From positions 263,495 through 327,494 of the forward strand of contig NZ_JAWXCX010000001.1 in the NCBI RefSeq assembly GCF_033845285.1: a stretch of DNA of 64,000 nt, in the 5' to 3' direction. Below, piece after piece: positions 1-8,178 of this stretch. This stretch comes from Marinococcus sp. PL1-022 (lineage in GTDB: Bacteria > Bacillota > Bacilli > Bacillales > Marinococcaceae). The notes under the pieces are model-generated. The model was not told where the DNA came from, made no database searches, and saw only the letters and a program-made list of their open reading frames with translations. Position numbers and translations under genes: made by a program. How positions within the stretch are numbered: the first letter of the stretch is position 1; every line of letters starts with the position of its first letter.

Positions 1-354
1 ATTGCCTTGACGGATGCCAACCACGGTGAAGTGGCAAAGCAGTTTTCCTTTGACGAGCATACGCGCATACCGGATTTTCTTATTATGAGTGATGAGACGT
101 GGCAGGATTTAAGTGAAAAAGAGCAGGCTGCGGTTCAGGAGGCCGGAGAGGAAACAACAGAAACGCACAACGAACGCTGGGACGAGATGATTGAAGAAAG
201 CATGCAGCAGGCAGAAGAGGAAATGGGTGTTGAATTCTCTTATCCTGATCAGGAACCATTCCGGAAAAAGGTGGAGCCTCTCATTGAAGAACGGCGGGCG
301 GAAAATCCGGATGTAGATAACGTAATCAGCGAGATTGAAGCAATGGAAGAATAA
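1..354 (+). CDS. TRAP transporter substrate-binding protein DctP, C-terminal part
   Basis: The reading frame is open from the first base of the window, so this is the 3' end of a gene that starts outside it; about 117 residues remain. The fragment (FSFDEHTRIPDFLIMS, then a very acidic helical tail) fits the last part of a DctP-type periplasmic/extracellular solute-binding protein. The assignment rests largely on the two TRAP membrane subunits that follow directly (dctQ then dctM), the standard order. In a Gram-positive cell it would be a lipoprotein outside the membrane handing its ligand to DctQM, driven by Na+. The ligand cannot be read from this fragment; the rhamnose genes downstream suggest a sugar or sugar-derived ligand. 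Confidence 0.75.
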   Translation: MALTDANHGEVAKQFSFDEHTRIPDFLIMSDETWQDLSEKEQAAVQEAGEETTETHNERWDEMIEESMQQAEEEMGVEFSYPDQEPFRKKVEPLIEERRAENPDVDNVISEIEAMEE

Positions 355-378
355 GTGGACAGGTAAGGGGTGAGGAAC

Positions 379-885
379 ATGCAGGCAGTAAAAAAGAGTA
401 TTGACCTGGTGCTTTTAGTTATTACGAGTGCTCTGGTTATATTTCTGACAGTAGCAGCAATATGGCAGGTATTTACGAGATTTGTGCTTGGAGATCCGAG
501 TATTATTACAGAAGAAGTACTTCGTTTTTCATTAATCTGGATTGCTTTTTTAGGCGGCGCGTACGCGTTTGGCCAGGACGAGCATTTAGCCATTTCCTTT
601 TTAAGGGACAAGATTACCGGAAAAGCCCATCTGGGGCTTCGCTGGCTGATTGACCTGATTGTCATTGGTTTTGCACTGTTTGTTCTGGTGATTGGCGGCT
701 ATACGATTGCAAGTGCAACGATGGCAGAGCTTTCACCTATTTTAAGAATTCCAATGGGATGGATTTACGGCATTCTTCCGGTCAGTGGGGTCATCGTTAT
801 TTTCTATCAGGTTTACAACATGATGAACCGGCAGGAAGTGGAAGTGCCCCGTCCTGAAGAAAAGGGGGATCATAAATGGATGTAG
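379..885 (+). CDS. TRAP transporter small permease DctQ
   Basis: About 168 residues with four hydrophobic segments (residues near 10-35, 48-68, 85-110, 125-150), the size and topology of DctQ subunits. Internal landmarks include FVLGDPSIITEE and a conserved W-I-A-F-L-G-G-A-Y-A-F stretch typical of the family. A GTG at 370 is also in frame, but ATG 379 sits a normal distance after GGTGAGG, so it is preferred. The 3' end overlaps dctM by 10 nt, which implies translational coupling. It forms the membrane complex with DctM. Confidence 0.87.
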   Translation: MQAVKKSIDLVLLVITSALVIFLTVAAIWQVFTRFVLGDPSIITEEVLRFSLIWIAFLGGAYAFGQDEHLAISFLRDKITGKAHLGLRWLIDLIVIGFALFVLVIGGYTIASATMAELSPILRIPMGWIYGILPVSGVIVIFYQVYNMMNRQEVEVPRPEEKGDHKWM

Positions 886-2183
886 CTGTTTGGACCGGCA
901 TTATACTATTTGGATTGTTTTTCCTATTCTTATTTATTGGTGTGCCAATCGCGGTAAGCATTGCAGCAGCAACATTTGCCGCTGCGCTGCTGATTTTATC
1001 CGTGGATGCATCGCTTCTGGCGGTGTCCCAGCAGCTAATTACCGGGGTGGACAGCACCGTGCTTCTCGCTCTTGTATTCTTTATGCTTGCGGGAAGCATT
1101 ATGAACAACGGTGGGATTGCTCTTCGGCTGATTAACCTGGCAAAGCTGATTGGCGGGCGGATGGCCGGCTCGCTTGCTCATACAAACATTATCGGTAACA
1201 CCCTGTTTGGCGCCATTTCCGGATCGGCGATTGCCGCTGCGGCTTCAATGGGAAGAATCATGCATCCCCAGCAGGAAAAAGAAGGCTATTCTTCTTCCTA
1301 TTCTGCGGCCGTTAATATTGCTTCAGCACCGACCGGGCTGATCATCCCGCCAAGCGGTATGCCTATTATCTATTCACTGTTAACTGGCGGAACTTCGATT
1401 GGCGCTTTGTTTATAGCCGGATATCTGCCGGGACTTCTAATGGTCGGACTTTTAATAATCGTTGCGTATATTCTTGCCAAGCGGGCGAAGTATCCTGTGG
1501 CTGATAAGACAGGAGGCGGGGAAGCGGTAAAAATTATCTGGCAGGCCGTACCAAGCTTATTTTTGATTGTAATTGTCATCGGCGGTATAGCCGGCGGAAT
1601 ATTTACAGCAACCGAAGGGGCTGCAGTGGCAGTATTTTATGCACTTCTGCTTTGCTTAATTTACCGCAGTCTTTCACTTTCTGATTTCCCAAAGATTTTG
1701 AAGGAGACTGTTTCCTATTCGGGCATTATCCTGCTTTTAATCGGCGCATCGACAGCGATGAGCTGGGTGCTTGCGTATGCGGAAATCCCGCAGTCAATTA
1801 CTAATGCGATGCTCTCAGCTACCGATAATACTATAATTTTATTACTTATAATGCTTTTGATTTTGTTAGTCGTCGGCACGTTTATGGACGTAGCACCGGC
1901 CCTGCTGATTTTCACACCAATTATGTTCCCGGTGGCCACAGAGATGGGCCTGCATCCGGTACACTTTGGAATGATCATGGCAATGGCACTTGCAATCGGG
2001 GTTACGACGCCTCCAATCGGAACTGTGCTGTTTATCGGCAGCAGTGTCAGTAAAGTACCAATCGAAAAAATTATACCAAAGCTGATGATGTTTTATGTGC
2101 CGCTTGTCGCAGCGCTTGTCTTAGTGGCATTCATTCCAGAAATCAGCTTGTTCCTGCCTAGGCTGTTCGGCCTGGTGGAATAA
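876..2183 (+). CDS. TRAP transporter large permease DctM
   Basis: A 435-residue, almost entirely hydrophobic protein of the DctM (12-TM, IT superfamily) class. Family landmarks are visible: the early PIAVSIAAA segment, GSIMNNGGIA, the SGSAIAAAASMG loop, NIASAPTGLIIPPSG and, near the C-terminus, GVTTPPIGTVLF. It is the ion-coupled translocation subunit. It starts inside the end of dctQ (GGGGG upstream) and ends 186 bp before the rhamnose block. A hairpin follows the stop, so the TRAP operon may end here, with rhamnose genes on their own promoter. Confidence 0.94.
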   Translation: MDVAVWTGIILFGLFFLFLFIGVPIAVSIAAATFAAALLILSVDASLLAVSQQLITGVDSTVLLALVFFMLAGSIMNNGGIALRLINLAKLIGGRMAGSLAHTNIIGNTLFGAISGSAIAAAASMGRIMHPQQEKEGYSSSYSAAVNIASAPTGLIIPPSGMPIIYSLLTGGTSIGALFIAGYLPGLLMVGLLIIVAYILAKRAKYPVADKTGGGEAVKIIWQAVPSLFLIVIVIGGIAGGIFTATEGAAVAVFYALLLCLIYRSLSLSDFPKILKETVSYSGIILLLIGASTAMSWVLAYAEIPQSITNAMLSATDNTIILLLIMLLILLVVGTFMDVAPALLIFTPIMFPVATEMGLHPVHFGMIMAMALAIGVTTPPIGTVLFIGSSVSKVPIEKIIPKLMMFYVPLVAALVLVAFIPEISLFLPRLFGLVE

Positions 2184-2192
2184 CAGCGTGCA

Positions 2193-2221
2193 AAGCAGTT
2201 CTGCGTAAAGCAGGGCTGCTT
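2193..2221 (+). terminator. hairpin after dctM, possible terminator
   Basis: Twelve base-pair stem (AAGCAGTTCTGC with GCAGGGCTGCTT, two G-U pairs) and a five-base loop directly after the dctM stop. The following T tract is short (TTGG), so termination efficiency is doubtful. Confidence 0.45.
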
Positions 2222-2333
2222 TGGTAATAAAATAAGCATTAAAAATGATAACAACAAAAATGTATAGTTAATTTTATTTGTTTTATTTGGTTTTATGTTT
2301 GTTTTTGATGTGGTTTATGATAGGATAAATGTA

Positions 2334-2347
2334 TGAAAACGCTTAAA
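2334..2347 (+). promoter_or_regulatory. cre-like CcpA site before rhaEW
   Basis: TGAAAACGCTTAAA matches the Bacillus cre consensus TGWAANCGNTNWCA at 13 of 14 positions. It lies 22 bp before the rhaEW start, a position where bound CcpA would block initiation or elongation. Carbon catabolite repression of rhamnose use is expected biology; binding is inferred. Confidence 0.6.
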
Positions 2348-2369
2348 GAAGATTGATGGAGGGTGAAGA

Positions 2370-4457
2370 ATGATTACAAACGTTAAAAAGGTAAAAAACC
2401 TCTGGAATGAGAACGAAGCATCCAGATTTAAGACCGGCGTAGAGCAGCTTCGCTATCGTTCCAACCTGCTGGGGCAGGACCGTTCGGTATGCAACTGGGG
2501 CGGTGGGAACACGTCACTGAAAACCACGGAAAAAGACTTTCGCGGCAGAGATATCGAAGTAATGTGGGTGAAGGGGAGTGGCTCGGACCTTGCGACCATG
2601 GAAGAAAAACACTTTACTGCTTTGAGCATGGAGGATATCCGCCCGTTAATGGAGCGCGAAGAAATGCCGGACGAGGAAATGGTAGCGTACCTGCGTCACT
2701 GCATGATCGACCCGGGTCATCCTCGTTCATCCATCGAAACGCTTCTCCACGCTTTTCTGCCTTTTAAACACGTGGATCATACGCATCCGGATGCCATTAT
2801 TAGTATTTGCTGCGCAGACAACGGCAAGGATATTGCCCGGGAAATATTCGGGGACCGTTTTGTCTGGGTGCCATACGTACGTCCGGGATTCACGCTGTCC
2901 AAAATGATCGCCGAAGGCGTGCAGAACAATCCGAATGCAGAAATGGTGCTGATGGAAAAGCACGGCCTGGTGACATGGGGAGAAACCTCGAAGGAAAGCT
3001 ATGACCAGACGATCGAAGTGATTCAGGAAGCAGAAGACTACATTGTAAAAACGCAGGAAAGTCAACAGACTGTGTTTGGAGGCGAACATACGAAGGCGCT
3101 GCCGGAGGAAGAACGAAAAGCACTGCTTGCCGGAGTCATGCCGGTTATTCGAGGAGCAGTAAGTGACCATAAAAAAATGATTCTTTCGTACTCGGATGAC
3201 GAAGCGGTGCTTGAATTTGTGAACAGTAAAGATGCACCTGAGCTTTCTCAGGTGGGGGCAGCCTGCCCGGACCACCTTGTGCACACGAAACGAACACCCC
3301 TGTTTGTTGACTGGAAGCCATCAGAGGGCCAGGACGCTCTGGCTGAAAAAGTAAAAGCAGGAATCGAGACATACAAGCAGGAATACACCAAGTACTTTGA
3401 AAGAAATAAAAATGAAGGCGACACAATGTTTGAGCCGGCACCGCGCGTCATTTTAATTCCAGGCGTGGGCATGGTCAATACCGGCAAGGACAAACGGATG
3501 GCCAACGTTAGCGGAGCACTCTATCACCGGGCGATTGCTGTCATGAAAGGAAGCACGGCTCTCGGATCGTTCGTTTCCCTGTCGGAAAATGAATCCTATA
3601 ACGTGGAGTACTGGCCGCTCGAGCTGTATAAGCTTTCACTTGCTCCGCCGGAAGCAGAGTTCTCGAGACAGGTGGCATTTATTACTGGAGGAGCCGGGGG
3701 AATCGGATCGGCAGCCTGCCGGGAATTGCTTGGAGACGGTGCTCATGTGGTGATTGCCGACTTGAACGCTGACGGAGCTAAGGAAAAAGCCGACGAATAT
3801 ACGCGGGCCTACGGAGAAGAACGAGCATATGATGTGGCAATGGATGTCACCTCTGAAGAAGCTGTCGCGACTGCTTTCAAGGAAGCGGCTCTGCAGTACG
3901 GAGGAGTTGATATCATCGTCAACAATGCGGGCCTTGCTTCTTCCAGCCCGCTTGATGAAACAACACTGAAGCAGTGGCAGCTGAATATGGACGTGCTCGG
4001 CACCGGCTACTTTTTGGTGGCCCGTGAAGCGTTCACTCAGATGAAGGCCCAGGGGACTGGAGGAAACATGGTATTTGTCGGATCTAAAAACTCAGTATAC
4101 GCCGGGAAAAACGTGGCAGCCTACAGCTCGGCCAAAGCGCTCGAAGCCCATCTTGCCCGCTGCATCGCAGCCGAAGGCGGGGAGTACGGTATCCGTGTGA
4201 ACTCTGTTCTGCCGGACGCCGTGCTGCAGGGATCGAAAATCTGGTCCTCTTCATGGAAGGAAGAACGGGCGGCGGCCTACGGTATTGATCCAGACGAGCT
4301 GGATGAACACTACCGTAAACGCACAACGCTTCTCGTTAATATTTATCCGGAGGATATTGCAGAAGCGATTGCTTTCTTTGCTTCAACGAAATCAGAAAAA
4401 ACGACCGGGTGCATGCTGACCGTAGACGGCGGTGTGCCGGCGGCCTTTACACGCTAA
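2370..4457 (+). CDS. rhaEW: Bifunctional rhamnulose-1-phosphate aldolase / lactaldehyde dehydrogenase
   Basis: A 695-residue fusion matching B. subtilis YuxG/RhaEW in length and layout. The N-terminal half is a class II (AraD/FucA-like) aldolase: WGGGNTS near residue 43-49 and a zinc-type HTH pair near 137-139, then EKHGLVTWG near 195. The C-terminal third is a short-chain dehydrogenase with the NAD loop TGGAGGIG near 439-446, NNAG near 518 and YSSAK near 585-589. It cleaves L-rhamnulose-1-phosphate to dihydroxyacetone phosphate and L-lactaldehyde, and the SDR part oxidises the aldehyde to lactate. Start ATG follows GGAGGGTGAAGA. First gene of rhaEW-rhaI-rhaB. No RhaR-type regulator is present in the window. 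Confidence 0.93.
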   Translation: MITNVKKVKNLWNENEASRFKTGVEQLRYRSNLLGQDRSVCNWGGGNTSLKTTEKDFRGRDIEVMWVKGSGSDLATMEEKHFTALSMEDIRPLMEREEMPDEEMVAYLRHCMIDPGHPRSSIETLLHAFLPFKHVDHTHPDAIISICCADNGKDIAREIFGDRFVWVPYVRPGFTLSKMIAEGVQNNPNAEMVLMEKHGLVTWGETSKESYDQTIEVIQEAEDYIVKTQESQQTVFGGEHTKALPEEERKALLAGVMPVIRGAVSDHKKMILSYSDDEAVLEFVNSKDAPELSQVGAACPDHLVHTKRTPLFVDWKPSEGQDALAEKVKAGIETYKQEYTKYFERNKNEGDTMFEPAPRVILIPGVGMVNTGKDKRMANVSGALYHRAIAVMKGSTALGSFVSLSENESYNVEYWPLELYKLSLAPPEAEFSRQVAFITGGAGGIGSAACRELLGDGAHVVIADLNADGAKEKADEYTRAYGEERAYDVAMDVTSEEAVATAFKEAALQYGGVDIIVNNAGLASSSPLDETTLKQWQLNMDVLGTGYFLVAREAFTQMKAQGTGGNMVFVGSKNSVYAGKNVAAYSSAKALEAHLARCIAAEGGEYGIRVNSVLPDAVLQGSKIWSSSWKEERAAAYGIDPDELDEHYRKRTTLLVNIYPEDIAEAIAFFASTKSEKTTGCMLTVDGGVPAAFTR

Positions 4458-4522
4458 ACAAAGCAGGGAGCTGCCTTCCGGAGAACCCGGTGGCTTGCCC
4501 CTTTTGAAAAAAGAAGAGAGAC

Positions 4523-4549
4523 AGCGGAACGGCACTGGTGCGGTCCGCT
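4523..4549 (+). other. weak intercistronic hairpin between rhaEW and rhaI
   Basis: AGCGGA pairs with TCCGCT around an inner GCAC/GTGC stem and is followed by TTTTG. It lies in a 119-bp spacer. It might tune expression between the two genes or protect mRNA ends; it looks too weak for a full terminator. Confidence 0.3.
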
Positions 4550-4576
4550 TTTGAAATAGAGATAGGAGGATAACAC

Positions 4577-5797
4577 ATGAGTGATCGTCATTATACATTA
4601 TTTGAAGAACAGCAGCAGGCAAGGGGCATTGATCTCGAAGCGGTGAAAAAGAAGCTGCAGAAGCTGCAGGTTGAAACCCCTTCCTGGGGTTTTGGAGATT
4701 CCGGGACCCGTTTTAAAGTATTCCAGCAGGAAGGCATACCCCGCGATCCTTTTGAAAAATTAGAGGACGCCGCCCAGGTGCACAAGCACACCGGTTCAAG
4801 CCCTTCAGTGGCGATTCATATTCCGTGGGATAAAGTAGATAATTACAAAGACTTGAAAACGCATGCAGAAAGTCTTGGTGTAAGTATTGGAGCAGTGAAC
4901 CCGAACCTGTTTCAGGATGACGATTATAAATTCGGGAGCCTGACCAATACGGATCCGTCGATCCGCCGGAAGGCGCTCGATCATCTGCTTGAATGCATTG
5001 ACATCGCCCGGAAAGTAGACTCTAATGTGTTAAGCCTCTGGTTTGCCGACGGCACCAATTATCCGGGACAGGCGGACTTTCGTAAGCGGAAAAACTGGAT
5101 GCTTGAAGGGCTGAAAAGCATGTATAGCGAACTGGATGATTCGATGCGCATGCTGATTGAATACAAGTTTTTCGAACCAGGATTTTATCATACTGATTTT
5201 GCAGATTGGGGTATGGCATTTAACGCAGCCAACAAACTTGGCAGCAAAGCGGAAGTGCTGGTGGATACCGGACACCATCCGCAGGCGACTAATATTGAGC
5301 ACATTGTGGCATACCTTCTCGATGAGCAGAAGCTGGGCGGTTTTCACTTTAACAGCCGCAAATATGCAGATGACGACCTTATTGTCGGTGCCCATGATCC
5401 GTATGAAGTATTTTTGATTCTTCAGCAGATTGTGCAGGCTGAGGAGGATCCGGATCCGGCAGTTCGTCAAAACGCCGAAAGCATCGCGTATATGCTTGAC
5501 CAGTGCCACAACCTGGAGCCGAAAATCCCGGCCATGATCCGTTCAATTGAAAACGTTCAGACAATGTATGCCAAGGCGTGCCTGGTGAATTTGGAGGAGC
5601 TGAGAAACGCTCAGGAAAAACAGGACGTTCTCGGTGCCGAACGCGCGATCCGGTCTGCCTTTGAAGCCGACGTTACACCGCTGCTCGAAGCTTTTCGCGA
5701 AGAAGCAGGAGCTTCGGTGAAGCCGATGGACGCTTATCACGCCAGCGGCTATGGGGAAAAAATTCTCTCCCGCGGCAAGGGTGGTGCCAGCTGGTGA
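4577..5797 (+). CDS. rhaI: L-rhamnose isomerase, RhaI type
   Basis: A 406-residue TIM-barrel isomerase of the actinobacterial/Pseudomonas-stutzeri-like RhaI class rather than the E. coli RhaA class. Visible landmarks: PSWGFGDSGTRF near 35-46, LWFADGTNYPGQ near 155, IEYKFFEP (metal-binding Glu), LVDTGHHPQ (Asp/His metal ligands) and FHFNSRKYADDD. It converts L-rhamnose to L-rhamnulose, using two divalent metals. Start ATG follows AGGAGGATAACAC. Its stop overlaps the rhaB start (GTGA), so isomerase and kinase are translationally coupled. B. subtilis uses a different isomerase type with its rhaEW. Confidence 0.93.
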   Translation: MSDRHYTLFEEQQQARGIDLEAVKKKLQKLQVETPSWGFGDSGTRFKVFQQEGIPRDPFEKLEDAAQVHKHTGSSPSVAIHIPWDKVDNYKDLKTHAESLGVSIGAVNPNLFQDDDYKFGSLTNTDPSIRRKALDHLLECIDIARKVDSNVLSLWFADGTNYPGQADFRKRKNWMLEGLKSMYSELDDSMRMLIEYKFFEPGFYHTDFADWGMAFNAANKLGSKAEVLVDTGHHPQATNIEHIVAYLLDEQKLGGFHFNSRKYADDDLIVGAHDPYEVFLILQQIVQAEEDPDPAVRQNAESIAYMLDQCHNLEPKIPAMIRSIENVQTMYAKACLVNLEELRNAQEKQDVLGAERAIRSAFEADVTPLLEAFREEAGASVKPMDAYHASGYGEKILSRGKGGASW

Positions 5798-7284
5798 GTG
5801 TACTCGCGTTCGATTTAGGGGCAGGCAGCGGAAGAGCCGTGCTTGGCTGGATCGAAGCCGGGCGGCTTGAAACCATGGATGTGCACCGCTTTAAAAATGA
5901 ACCGGTACGGGTAAACGGTCGGTTTCACTGGGATATCTACCGCATTTTTCATGAATTAAAAGAAGGCATTCGTGCAGCTTACGAAGAGCGGCAGGACATT
6001 GAAAGCATCGCCATCGACAGCTGGGCGGTCGACTTCGGCTGTGTAGGGCAGGACGGAGAGCTTTTGCGCCACCCTTATCATTACCGGGATGCTCATACAG
6101 ATGGAGTGATGGAGCAGGTAACGGAGCGTATCGGTAAAAAATTTATTTTTGAACGCACCGGCATTCAGTTTCTGCCGTTCAATACCATTTACCAGCTCGA
6201 AGCGATGGTAAAGGCTGATTCCCCGGCTTTGAAGGAAACACGGACGCTCTTAATGATTCCTGATCTCCTGCGCTATTTTTTAACGGGAGAAATGAAAAGC
6301 GAATTTACTAATGCGACCACTACTCAGCTGTTTAACCCCCGGACGATGGACTGGGACGAAGATCTGTTAAAGGCCATCGGCGTGCCCAGGGAATGGATGG
6401 CTGAGGTGGTGATGCCGGGCACACGGGTGGGAGAGCTGCGTGAAGATCTGCAGCAGGAGCTGCAGGTACCGGCAATTCCTGTGTATACAAGTGCCGAACA
6501 TGATACTGGAGCGGCAGTAGCCGGAGTTCCGGCGGCATCTTCTTCGTTTGCCTATTTGAGCTGCGGCACCTGGTCGCTGATGGGCACAGAGATTGAAGAA
6601 CCAAATACAACTCCGGAAGCGTTTGAATGGAATTTCACGAACGAAGGCGGTGTGGAACGGACCTTCCGTCTGCTGAAAAATATTATGGGGCTGTGGATTT
6701 TTGAGGAGTGCCGCCGTGCCTGGCGCGGCGATGATGCTTCCCATGAAGCGCTGCTTGCACAGATGGAGGAAGCGCCGGCCTTTCAGTCTTATATTGATCC
6801 GGATGACCTTCAGTTTCTGCACCCGGCAGACATGCCTGCCCAAATTCAGGAGTACTGCCGGGAGAGCGGCCAAAAAGTACCTGAAACCAAAGGGGAAATT
6901 GTGCGGTGCATTATGGAGAGCCTGGCCATGAAATACCGGCACGTGCTCGAGCGCACGGAGCAGCTTTCCGGCCAGTCTTTTTCAGGACTGTACATGGTGG
7001 GTGGCGGCATTAAAAATACCTATCTATCCCAGTTTACGGCAAATGCACTAGGGCGTAACGTGTGGGCCGGGCCGAAGGAAGCAAGTGCCCTCGGTAATAT
7101 TACGGTGCAGCTGACCGCTGCCGGGAAAATCAAAGACCGGCACGAAGCGCGCAGCTATATTCGCAAAGCAGTAGAAGTAAACGCCTTTTCCCCGAAAGAG
7201 CACACTGCGTGGAATACGGAATACGAGTTGTTCTGTGAAAGGACAGGACTTGGAAACGGTTTGTCCAAAGCAAAAAGAGCGTAA
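5794..7284 (+). CDS. rhaB: L-rhamnulokinase
   Basis: A 496-residue FGGY-family carbohydrate kinase. The N-terminal ATPase signature is LAFDLGAGSGRAV; the catalytic-base region reads IDSWAVDFG; a C-terminal GGGIKNTYLSQF corresponds to the second ATP-binding motif. It phosphorylates L-rhamnulose at O-1, supplying the substrate of the rhaEW aldolase. GTG 5794 overlaps the rhaI stop; a second GTG at 5798 is out of frame. A terminator and then a separately promoted gene follow, so this is probably the last gene of the rhamnose operon. Confidence 0.93.
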   Translation: MSVLAFDLGAGSGRAVLGWIEAGRLETMDVHRFKNEPVRVNGRFHWDIYRIFHELKEGIRAAYEERQDIESIAIDSWAVDFGCVGQDGELLRHPYHYRDAHTDGVMEQVTERIGKKFIFERTGIQFLPFNTIYQLEAMVKADSPALKETRTLLMIPDLLRYFLTGEMKSEFTNATTTQLFNPRTMDWDEDLLKAIGVPREWMAEVVMPGTRVGELREDLQQELQVPAIPVYTSAEHDTGAAVAGVPAASSSFAYLSCGTWSLMGTEIEEPNTTPEAFEWNFTNEGGVERTFRLLKNIMGLWIFEECRRAWRGDDASHEALLAQMEEAPAFQSYIDPDDLQFLHPADMPAQIQEYCRESGQKVPETKGEIVRCIMESLAMKYRHVLERTEQLSGQSFSGLYMVGGGIKNTYLSQFTANALGRNVWAGPKEASALGNITVQLTAAGKIKDRHEARSYIRKAVEVNAFSPKEHTAWNTEYELFCERTGLGNGLSKAKRA

Positions 7285-7290
7285 TGAGGA

Positions 7291-7323
7291 AGGTCTCCGG
7301 AGTTCTGGTCCGGGGGCTTTTTT
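7291..7323 (+). terminator. terminator after rhaB
   Basis: Ten-pair stem with one bulge (AGGTCTCCGGA against TCCGGGGGCT, two G-U pairs) followed by six T. Its T tract runs directly into the -35 box of the next promoter. Confidence 0.75.
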
Positions 7324-7350
7324 GTACAGAACAGGAAAACCGTATATACT
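7322..7350 (+). promoter_or_regulatory. SigA-type promoter of the 7.4 kb sugar isomerase gene
   Basis: TTGTAC, 17 bp, TATACT. Spacing is ideal and each box differs from consensus at one or two positions. The cre-like element begins 4 bp after the -10 box. Confidence 0.72.
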
Positions 7351-7353
7351 ATA

Positions 7354-7367
7354 TGTAAACGATTACC
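7354..7367 (+). promoter_or_regulatory. cre-like CcpA site over the transcription start
   Basis: TGTAAACGATTACC fits TGWAANCGNTNWCA at 13 of 14 positions and covers the expected +1 region of the promoter at 7322-7350. This is a classical repressing position for CcpA. Confidence 0.65.
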
Positions 7368-7383
7368 AAAAGGAGATGAAGCT

Positions 7384-8133
7384 ATGAATATTGCGCTGCA
7401 GCTTTACACGCTTCGAAATGAGCTTGAAGAGGATTTTATTGGCACACTCCAGCAGGTGAGATCCATGGGATACAAAGCGGTGGAGCTGGCCGGCCAGAAC
7501 GGCGGCTTTGGTACGGAAGAGCTTGCGGGGACGATGAAGAATATTGGCCTGCAAATAGTATCGAGCCATGTGCCGTTGGAGGAGCTTCAGGATGACCTGG
7601 ATGGGGTAATAGAAAAGCATCTGGCGCTTGGATGCCGCCACATTGTCTGTCCCTACCTCGATGAAGAAAAACGTTTGAGTCTGAAGGCCTATAAGCAGAC
7701 GGCGAAGGAACTAAACAGAATCGGAAAAGCGTGCCGGAAGGAAGGCATCACATTTTCGTATCATAACCATGATTTTGAACTGCTCCCGCTCGAAGGACAG
7801 CTGCCATTTGAAGTCATGCTTGAGGAAATGAAGCCGGAGCACGTGCAGGTGGAGCTTGATACATACTGGGTACAGAAGGCGGGGGAAGACCCTTTTGCCT
7901 GGATGGACCGGCTCAGGGACCGGCTTTCACTTGTGCATATTAAAGATATGACTGAAGACAGAGAGGAATTTTTTGCGGAGCTCGGCGAAGGGAAAATGGA
8001 TATTGAGGCGATTATGAAAAAAGCAGAGGAGGCCGGGGCTTCCTGGCAGATCGTGGAGCAGGACGCCTCGCGGCGGAAGCCCCTGGAAAGCGTGCGTATA
8101 AGCATGGATTATATTCAGAAAACGTTTGTTTAA
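7384..8133 (+). CDS. Sugar phosphate isomerase/epimerase (TIM barrel)
   Basis: A 249-residue member of the AP-endonuclease-2/xylose-isomerase-like TIM-barrel family (IolE/YcjR-like). Putative metal ligands are visible: SYHNHDFE near 127-134, VELDTYWV near 158-165, LVHIKDM near 184-190 and WQIVEQD near 222-228. Members isomerise or epimerise ketoses, keto-inositols or sugar phosphates; the substrate here is not determined. Start ATG follows AAAGGAGATGAAGCT. The cre-controlled promoter and proximity to rhamnose genes support a sugar role. Confidence 0.8.
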   Translation: MNIALQLYTLRNELEEDFIGTLQQVRSMGYKAVELAGQNGGFGTEELAGTMKNIGLQIVSSHVPLEELQDDLDGVIEKHLALGCRHIVCPYLDEEKRLSLKAYKQTAKELNRIGKACRKEGITFSYHNHDFELLPLEGQLPFEVMLEEMKPEHVQVELDTYWVQKAGEDPFAWMDRLRDRLSLVHIKDMTEDREEFFAELGEGKMDIEAIMKKAEEAGASWQIVEQDASRRKPLESVRISMDYIQKTFV

Positions 8134-8178
8134 AGAAAAGGCAGCTGAGGAAGAGAACTATCAAGGAGGACGATAATT

